From positions 1,550,001 through 1,614,000 of the forward strand of contig CAVYEI010000002.1 of NCBI GenBank assembly GCA_963767475.1: a DNA stretch of 64,000 nucleotides, written 5' to 3'. A program made the translations under genes and the position numbers. The notes under the pieces were generated by a model that made no database searches, was not told the DNA's origin, and saw only the letters and a list, made by a program, of their open reading frames with translations. Below are positions 57,308 to 64,000 of this stretch, one piece after another (the stretch's first letter is position 1; each line of letters begins with the position of its first letter). This DNA comes from WHSW01 sp963767475. GTDB lineage: Bacteria; Actinomycetota; Thermoleophilia; Solirubrobacterales; 70-9.

Positions 57308-58885
57308 TCAGTTCTTGGTGATCAGCCAGAAGCGGAAGATGAAGGCGGGGTCGAACGTGTCCTCGACACCCTCGACTCCGTCCCGTACTCCGGCGACCTG
57401 GTCGCCTTCCCAGATCGGGATGTTCGGCGCCTCCTCGGCGGAGATCTCCTGGATCCGCTCGAACGCCTTCTGGCGCACGGCGTCATCGGTCGACGCCTTC
57501 TCCTCGGCCAGCAGCTTCTGCATCTCCGGGTTGTCGTAGTGGAGATTGAGGAAGCTGGTGTTGGAGAGGAAGTTGCCGACGTAGTCGTCGGGATCCGGAT
57601 AATCCGGGAACCAGCCCAGCTGATAGGTCGGGTACTTGTCGGTGAACGCCGCCTCCGAGTACTGGTTCCACTCGGTCGACTTCAGCGTCACCTCGAAGAG
57701 GCCGGAATCGTCGAGCTGGCGCTTGATCTCGGCGTACTCGTCGCCGGAGGAGGGCCCGTAGTGCGACGGGGTCCACCAGACCTCGAGCGGCACCGGGGTC
57801 TTGACGCCGGCGTCGTCGAGAATCTTCGTCGCCGCGTCGACGTCGGGGCTCTCGCCGTAGGCGTCCTTGAACGACTCGGTCTGGTACGGGAGGCTGGCCG
57901 GGATCATCGAATACAGCGGCTTGACGGTGCCGTTGTAGACGTTGTCGACGATCGACTGGCGATCGATCGTCTGCGCGACCGCCTGGCGGATCGCCAGCTT
58001 CTGCGCGTCGTCGTCGCCGGGCTGTAGATCGAGGTTGAAGTTGAGATAGCGGATCTCAGCGCCCTCACCCTGGACGACGCTGACTCCATCGGCGCTCTCC
58101 AGGTCCTCGAGATCGGTCGGCGAAAGGCTGCGGTATGCGACGTCGACAGAGCCCTCCTCGAGCGCCAGCTTCAGCGCCGAGGCCTTGTCGAAGTACTGGA
58201 TGATCGCGGTGTTCGTCTGCGCCGGATCCTCGCCCTTGTACTCGCTGTTGCCCTGCAGCACCGTCTGCTGGCCGGGCGTGTACTGCTCGACCGTGTAGCG
58301 GCCGGAGCCGATCACGCTCGCGTCGTCCTGGAGCTTGTCGGCCGGGAAGCTGTCGGATGGCACGATCGCGAACGAGGCGGTCGCCAGCACCGAGGGCCAG
58401 GTTGCGTCCGGCTCGGCGAGGTTGAAGACGACCGTGTCCGAGCCCTTGGCCTCGATGCTCTTCATGTTCGCGAGCAGCGAGGAGGCGCCGTTGGGATCGG
58501 CGATCTTGACGTTGCGCTCGAAGGAGAAGACGACGTCCTCGGCGTCCAGGGTCGAGCCGTCGGAGAACACGTTGTCGGCCCGCATCTTGCACTCGTAGGT
58601 GACGTCGTCGGTGAACTCACACGACTCCGCCGCCTCCGGGAGGGGCTTCGTCTCGCCGGGCGGGAACTGGACCAGGTTCTGGTAGACGTTGTAGATGATG
58701 TCGTAGGAGGGCAGGTCGTAAGCGCCGGCCGGGTCCAGCGAGACCGGCAGGTCGGTGGTGCCGCGGATGATCGTGTCCGTATCCCCGCCGCCGCTATCGC
58801 CCGAGTCGCTGCCGCAGGCCGCTAGGCCCACTCCGATTACCACGACGCCAAGCACCGCCACGATCCGCCGACTCACTCGAGTCAT
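57308..58885 (-). CDS. Peptide ABC transporter substrate-binding lipoprotein (SBP family 5)
   Basis: A 525-residue lipoprotein: signal MTRVSRRIVAVLGVVVIGVG then LAAC, a Gly/Ser/Asp linker, and the family-5 fold (GTTDLPVSLDPAGAYDLPSYDIIYNVYQNLVQF, SDGSTLDAEDVVFSFERN, IRQAVAQTIDRQSIVDNVYNGTVKPLYSMIP, GWFPDYPDPDDYVGNFLSN). It captures peptides or related solutes for the cassette. GGAGAGG lies before the ATG. Likely first gene of the unit. Confidence 0.92.
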   Translation of the reverse strand: MTRVSRRIVAVLGVVVIGVGLAACGSDSGDSGGGDTDTIIRGTTDLPVSLDPAGAYDLPSYDIIYNVYQNLVQFPPGETKPLPEAAESCEFTDDVTYECKMRADNVFSDGSTLDAEDVVFSFERNVKIADPNGASSLLANMKSIEAKGSDTVVFNLAEPDATWPSVLATASFAIVPSDSFPADKLQDDASVIGSGRYTVEQYTPGQQTVLQGNSEYKGEDPAQTNTAIIQYFDKASALKLALEEGSVDVAYRSLSPTDLEDLESADGVSVVQGEGAEIRYLNFNLDLQPGDDDAQKLAIRQAVAQTIDRQSIVDNVYNGTVKPLYSMIPASLPYQTESFKDAYGESPDVDAATKILDDAGVKTPVPLEVWWTPSHYGPSSGDEYAEIKRQLDDSGLFEVTLKSTEWNQYSEAAFTDKYPTYQLGWFPDYPDPDDYVGNFLSNTSFLNLHYDNPEMQKLLAEEKASTDDAVRQKAFERIQEISAEEAPNIPIWEGDQVAGVRDGVEGVEDTFDPAFIFRFWLITKN

Positions 58886-58955
58886 CTACCTCTCCCTCAT
58901 CTCATTACGTTGCCGCTGCGCGCGGCGTGTTCTTTGACCGACCGGCACACTAGCG

Positions 58956-59992
<1,037 letters not shown>

Positions 59993-59996
<4 letters not shown>

Positions 59997-61030
59997 GCCG
60001 CCGGCTCCTCGAGCCCGATCTCGCCGGTGCCGACGACCCGCAGGGTCTTCTTCTGCTCGGGTGAGAGCCAGCATCGGTCGGTGTGCCCGCGCTCGGCGAT
60101 TCGCTCCTCCAGCGGCGGCTCGGCCGTGCAGCGGTCGAACGCGTGTGGGCAGCGGGGGCGGAAGGCGCAGCCCTCGGGCAGGGCGATCAGCGACGGCGGC
60201 TGCCCTCCGATCTGCGCCAAACGCGCGGTGCGCGGCCGGTCGATCCTGGTCAGCGACCCGAGCAGTCCCCAGGTGTAGGGGTGCTGGGGGTCGTAGAAGA
60301 TCTGCTCGAGGGTGCCGGACTCGACCACCCGGCCCGCGTACATGACGTTGACCCGGTCGGCGACCTCCGCCACCACTCCGAGGTCGTGGGTGATCATGAT
60401 CACCGCCATCCCGAACTCCTGGCGCAGGCGCTCGATCAGCTGCAGGATCTGGGCCTGGGTGGTGACGTCGAGCGCCGTCGTCGGCTCGTCGGCGATCAGC
60501 AGCTTCGGATCGTTGGTGAGCGCCATCGCGATCATCGCCCGCTGTCGCATGCCGCCGGAGAACTCGTGTGGGTACTCGCCGGCCCGGCGCTCGGCGTCGG
60601 GAATCCCGACCAGGCCGAGCAGTTCGACCCCCCGGTCCCAGGCGGCGTTGTCGTCGAGATCCTGGTGCACCTGAATCGCCTCGACCAGCTGCTTGCCGAC
60701 CTTGTAGAACGGGTGCAGGGCGGATAGCGGGTCCTGGAAGATCATCGAGATCTGGCTGCCGCGAATCTCGCGCAGGCCGTCGTCGTCGAGCTGGGCGAGG
60801 TCGTTGCCCTCGAACATGATCCGGCCGGAGATCTGCGCGTTCGAGGCTCGGGTGAGCCCGAGGATGGTCATGTTGGCGACGCTCTTGCCGGAGCCCGACT
60901 CGCCGACGATTCCGAGCATCTCGCCCCGGGCGACCTCGAACGAGACCCCGTCGACGGCCTTGACCAGGCCCTCGTCGGTGTCGAAGTGGACTTCCAGGTC
61001 CTCGATCTTCAGCAGCGGCTCGGTGCTCAT
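59993..61030 (-). CDS. Peptide ABC transporter ATPase (DppD type), second cassette
   Basis: A 345-residue ATPase: Walker A GESGSGKSVAN, signature EFSGGMRQRAMIAMAL, Walker B LLIADEPTTALDVT, cysteine motif CAFRPRCPHAFDRC...HTDRCWLS. It overlaps both neighbours by 4 nt, showing tight coupling. Confidence 0.92.
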
Positions 61031-62022
61031 TGGTACCGCACCCGTGGGTCGAGGTAGGCGTAGGCGATGTCGACGACGAGGTTGAGTGTGACGATGAAGA
61101 AGGCGCCGAACAGGGTGATCCCCTGGATCATCGGCAGGTCGGAGCGCTTGATCGCGTTGAAGGTCTCGGCGCCGATCCCGGGGATGTTGAAGACGGTCTC
61201 GGTGAGGATCGCGTTACCGGCCAGGAGCACGGCGACGTCGAGGCCGAGCAGGGTGATGATCGGGGTGATCGCCGAGCGCAGCGCGTGATGCATGATCACG
61301 CGGCGCTCGGGCAGGCCCTTGGCCCGCGCGGTGCGGATGTAGTCCTCGCCCATCACGTCGATCATCTGCGAGCGTAAGTAGCGGGCGTAGATCGCCGCGG
61401 TCGCCGCCGCCAGCACCGCCCACGGCAGCAGCATCGAGCCCACCTTGCCGATGAAGTCGTCTGCCTGGGCGTAGCTGCCGATACCGGGGAAGATCGGGAA
61501 CACGCCGACGTCCTTCGAGAACAGGTAGAGGGCGACGAGGCCGAGCCAGAACACCGGCGCCGAGATGAAGGCGAGGGTGGTGATCATCGTCGTGCGGTCG
61601 AGCAGCGAGCGGCTCTTGACCGCGGAGATGATCCCGACCGGGATCGCGATCGAAAGCCACAGCACCACGGCGCCGAAGACGAGCATCGTCGTCGCCGGCA
61701 GGTCGTCGAGGATCACGTCCTTGACGTCGGCATTGGACTGATAGCTGTGGCCGAAGTAGAACGGCCCGTGTGCGTCGGTACCGGGCAGATCGAACGGGGT
61801 GAAAACACCCTTGAAGTAAATCCAGTACTGCTCGGGCACCGATTTGTCGAGCCCCAGCGATTCGCGAATCGCCGCAATCTGGTCGGCGTTGGCCTGGCGG
61901 CCGGCGCGCAGCTGCGCCGGATCCGCCGAGGGAAAGACGTAGAAGAGGACGAACACGACCACGCTGACGATCACCAGCAGCAGAACTGACCAGAGGAGGC
62001 GGCGGGTGATGTAGCGGGCCAT
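61027..62022 (-). CDS. Peptide ABC transporter permease (DppB type), second cassette
   Basis: A 331-residue permease: RYITRRLLWSVLLLVIVSVVVFVLFYVFPSADPA, EAA loop GEDYIRTARAKGLPERRVIMHHALRSAITPIITLLG, ending AYLDPRVRYQ. The partner DppC-type permease is probably the gene cut by the right window edge. Confidence 0.92.
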   Translation of the reverse strand: MARYITRRLLWSVLLLVIVSVVVFVLFYVFPSADPAQLRAGRQANADQIAAIRESLGLDKSVPEQYWIYFKGVFTPFDLPGTDAHGPFYFGHSYQSNADVKDVILDDLPATTMLVFGAVVLWLSIAIPVGIISAVKSRSLLDRTTMITTLAFISAPVFWLGLVALYLFSKDVGVFPIFPGIGSYAQADDFIGKVGSMLLPWAVLAAATAAIYARYLRSQMIDVMGEDYIRTARAKGLPERRVIMHHALRSAITPIITLLGLDVAVLLAGNAILTETVFNIPGIGAETFNAIKRSDLPMIQGITLFGAFFIVTLNLVVDIAYAYLDPRVRYQ

Positions 62023-62045
62023 CGTCTAAGCGGGTGGCGAGGAGG

Positions 62046-62075
62046 GGACCCGCCACCACGTGGTGGCGGGTCCCT
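62046..62075 (-). promoter_or_regulatory. Perfect 30-bp palindrome after the second SBP gene
   Basis: Arms GGGACCCGCCACCAC (62046-62060) and GTGGTGGCGGGTCCC (62061-62075) touch without a loop. It lies between the SBP stop and the permease start. No T-tract follows on the reverse strand. Confidence 0.65.
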
Positions 62076-62108
62076 CTTCGCGTTCAGGTGATCAGCTTGC
62101 GCCGATCC

Positions 62109-63908
62109 TTACTTCAGGGACGTGAAGGCGAGATCCCAGTTCGCGTTGAACTTGTTGATCACGCCGGCCACGTCTGCCGACTGGATGTTCGCCTGCTCAT
62201 CCCAGATGAACGGGATCACCGGAGCCTGCTCCATGACCATGGTGTCCACATCGGCCCATGCCTGGTTGCGCTCGTCGAGGTCGTCGATCAGCGCTGCCTT
62301 GTCCATCGCATCGTTGATCTCCGGCACGTTGAGCTGCGGCCAGTTGGAGTTGTTCTCCGGGACCACGTTCTGCCCGTTGAACGTCGGGTCGAGCATCGAC
62401 TGTCCGTCGTTGAAGTCCTTCAGCCAGCCCACGTTCGGGCACACCGGAGGTGCGTTGTCCGGAACGCTGCAGAACTTCGTGTACATGATGTCGTGCGTGA
62501 CCTTCTGGTAGTTGACGTCGAAGCCGAGCTCCTCGAGCTGACTCTCCGCCACCGCGGCCGTGTCCGAGCCCGGAGGCGAGTCGTCACCGACCATGGTGAT
62601 CTCGCAGATCGAGCCCTCGCACTTGCCGCTCTCGAACCCGGCCTTCTTCATGTACTCCGCCGCCAGCGCCGGATCACCTTCCGGGTTGGCGAGGTAGTCG
62701 AGGCCGGAGCCCTCCATTCCGCCGGCTTCCTCGAAGCCGGGGAAGTCGGGCGGCAGGATGTGGGTCGCGACCGGTCCGGTCAGCTCCCCACCGCGGGTGT
62801 TTCGCAGGTCCGTGCGGTTCGCGTTCGCGATCACGGCCTTGCGGATGTTGATGTCGCTGAACGGCTCGGTCTGGGTGTTCAGCGAGATGTAGCGGTTACC
62901 GCCGCTCGGGGTCAGCGTCAGCTGCCCGGGCTCACCCTCGGTCGCCGCCTGCTTGATCGCCTGCGGCGGCGTGGTGAAGTCGCCGTTGACCTGCGCTGAG
63001 CCGGTCAGCACCTTCTTCGACGCCGAGACCGTGTCGGCGAAGCCCTCCTGGATCGTGATCTCGTCCAGATACGCGGGCCGGAAATCGGCGTCCGAGGCGG
63101 TCCAGTTCGGGTTCCGAACCAGGTGGATCTCCTTGTTCGGGGTGTAGTTGTCGATCATGTACGGACCGCTCGAGACCTGGTTCTCGCCGTAGGTCGAGGG
63201 GTTCTCGGCGTCGTACTTCTTCGCGTACTCCTCCGGAACCGGGGCGCTGACCGGCAGCGAGAGCGCACCGATCACGCCGATCGAGCTCGTATCGGTGAGC
63301 TGGATCTCCAGCGTGGTGTCGTCCGGCGCGGTGATCCCGCTGATGTCCGGGGCGCCGCCCGTGGCGTCGTCCTGGGCCGCCTTGACCGCTTCATCGATCC
63401 CCTCGACGCCGGCCAGATAGGTCTGGACGTAGCCGTTGGGGACTCCGGGAAGCAGCGAGCGCTCGATCGCGTACTTGACGTCGGCGGCGGTCGCAGCGCG
63501 ATCCACCGGCGGCGAGTACATGACGTCGTCGCGGAGCTTGTAGGTGATCGTCTTACCGTCATCGGAGACCGTCGGCAGGCTCTCCGCCAGCAGCGGGTGC
63601 GGTTGCTCGACGTCGGGGGGAGCCCAGCCGACCAGGGTCGACTGAGTAGCCGAGCTGACCATGTAGCTGAACTGGTAGTACTGGGCGCCGGGGTCGATGT
63701 AGTCGACGTCCGAGGCCGCGATCACGGTCAGCTCACCGCCCTCCTGGGCGCCATCCGGCGCCGCCGTCGGGGCCGCGAACTCCGTGTCCGAGGAACTCGT
63801 GTCGCTGGCGCTCGTGCTGTCGCCGTCGTCATCGCCGCACGCCGACGCGGTCAGCGCCAAAGCGACGATGGCGCCCAGCGCAAGCAGCCATCGCAGCTTG
63901 GTTTGCAT
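62109..63908 (-). CDS. Peptide ABC transporter substrate-binding lipoprotein, second cassette
   Basis: A 599-residue lipoprotein: MQTKLRWLLALGAIVALALT then ASAC, an Asp/Ser/Thr linker to about residue 45, then the family-5 fold (GGELTVIAASDVDYIDPGAQYYQFSYMVSSATQSTLVGW, SPPVDRAATAADVKYAIERSL, INIRKAVIANANRTDLRN, GWLKDFNDGQSMLDPTFNG). Extra cysteines near 460 and 510 may form disulfides. ATG at 63908 has AAAGGA 6 nt upstream; ATGs at 63911 and 63953 are alternatives. Confidence 0.92.
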   Translation of the reverse strand: MQTKLRWLLALGAIVALALTASACGDDDGDSTSASDTSSSDTEFAAPTAAPDGAQEGGELTVIAASDVDYIDPGAQYYQFSYMVSSATQSTLVGWAPPDVEQPHPLLAESLPTVSDDGKTITYKLRDDVMYSPPVDRAATAADVKYAIERSLLPGVPNGYVQTYLAGVEGIDEAVKAAQDDATGGAPDISGITAPDDTTLEIQLTDTSSIGVIGALSLPVSAPVPEEYAKKYDAENPSTYGENQVSSGPYMIDNYTPNKEIHLVRNPNWTASDADFRPAYLDEITIQEGFADTVSASKKVLTGSAQVNGDFTTPPQAIKQAATEGEPGQLTLTPSGGNRYISLNTQTEPFSDINIRKAVIANANRTDLRNTRGGELTGPVATHILPPDFPGFEEAGGMEGSGLDYLANPEGDPALAAEYMKKAGFESGKCEGSICEITMVGDDSPPGSDTAAVAESQLEELGFDVNYQKVTHDIMYTKFCSVPDNAPPVCPNVGWLKDFNDGQSMLDPTFNGQNVVPENNSNWPQLNVPEINDAMDKAALIDDLDERNQAWADVDTMVMEQAPVIPFIWDEQANIQSADVAGVINKFNANWDLAFTSLK

Positions 63909-63954
63909 CATCTGTCCTTTCTGTTGTGGATTGGTCGGGGCAAGGTCGTTCATC

Positions 63955-64000
63955 TCAGCTCCGGTTCTTCTTCGGGTTGAGCGCATCCTGCATCGCGTCG
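63955..64000 (-). CDS. C-terminal end of an ABC transporter permease (probable DppC type), cut by window edge
   Basis: The reverse strand reads DAMQDALNPKKNRS then TGA 63955-63957. A ...D-A-L-(N/D)-P-(K/R) ending is typical of DppC-type permeases, which would complete the second cassette. Only 14 residues are visible, so this is tentative. Confidence 0.5.
   Translation of the reverse strand, partial: DAMQDALNPKKNRS

Overview
The window is high-GC DNA with strong GC3 bias and many GTG/TTG starts. Together with the gene content (peptide ABC cassettes, MMPL exporter, kinase-ATPase-cyclase fusion, secreted beta-propellers) this suggests a high-GC actinobacterium, most likely of the Thermoleophilia/Solirubrobacterales type. 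That placement is inference from composition and protein style; no rRNA is present to confirm it.

Layout. 1-33.5 kb is dense chromosomal housekeeping and accessory DNA in short mixed-strand units: a truncated GAF protein, SRPBCC and SDR proteins, a 5'-3' exonuclease, a secreted hydrolase, a chromate transporter, a fatty-acid desaturase, a SHOCT membrane protein, a coupled trio (pentameric ligand-gated ion channel, VOC protein, secreted propeller), a 2-hydroxyacid dehydrogenase, RlmN, a PQQ-type propeller lipoprotein, a triple-PAS protein, a YpfJ-like metallopeptidase, a cyclophilin, a 1451-residue kinase/AAA ATPase/cyclase, a phosphotriesterase-family protein, an NHL propeller, a universal stress protein, a small gene split by an amber codon, a subtilase, TadA, an ArsR-centred cluster with two DHFR-like reductases, tRNA-Ser(GGA), a TrpB2-type enzyme, a diguanylate cyclase, and PPOX and YtoQ proteins.

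33.5-43.0 kb is integrated DNA at tRNA-Ser(CGA). The 3' half of the tRNA recurs at 40.0 and 42.95 kb, which splits the region into two tandem islands. Island 1 holds a Fic protein, a tyrosine-integrase remnant, an NmrA-like SDR, a catalase-fold protein, a DUF4383-like pseudogene, an ECF sigma factor and an FAD oxidoreductase. Island 2 holds one secreted propeller-lipase fusion.

43.0-52.8 kb carries secreted and membrane functions (CARDB/HExxH metalloprotease, M23-like protein, PAP2 phosphatase, MMPL exporter), a deletion scar joining the remnants of a hydrolase and a desaturase, and a 50-residue membrane protein. 52.7-64 kb is two consecutive leftward peptide-type ABC transporter cassettes (SBP, permeases, two ATPases each). 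Both have a strong hairpin just after the SBP gene.

Across the window many starts lie 6-8 nt downstream of a TANNNT -10-like hexamer and lack a Shine-Dalgarno, so leaderless transcription looks common; inner operon genes instead use SD sites or 1-8 nt overlaps with the preceding gene.
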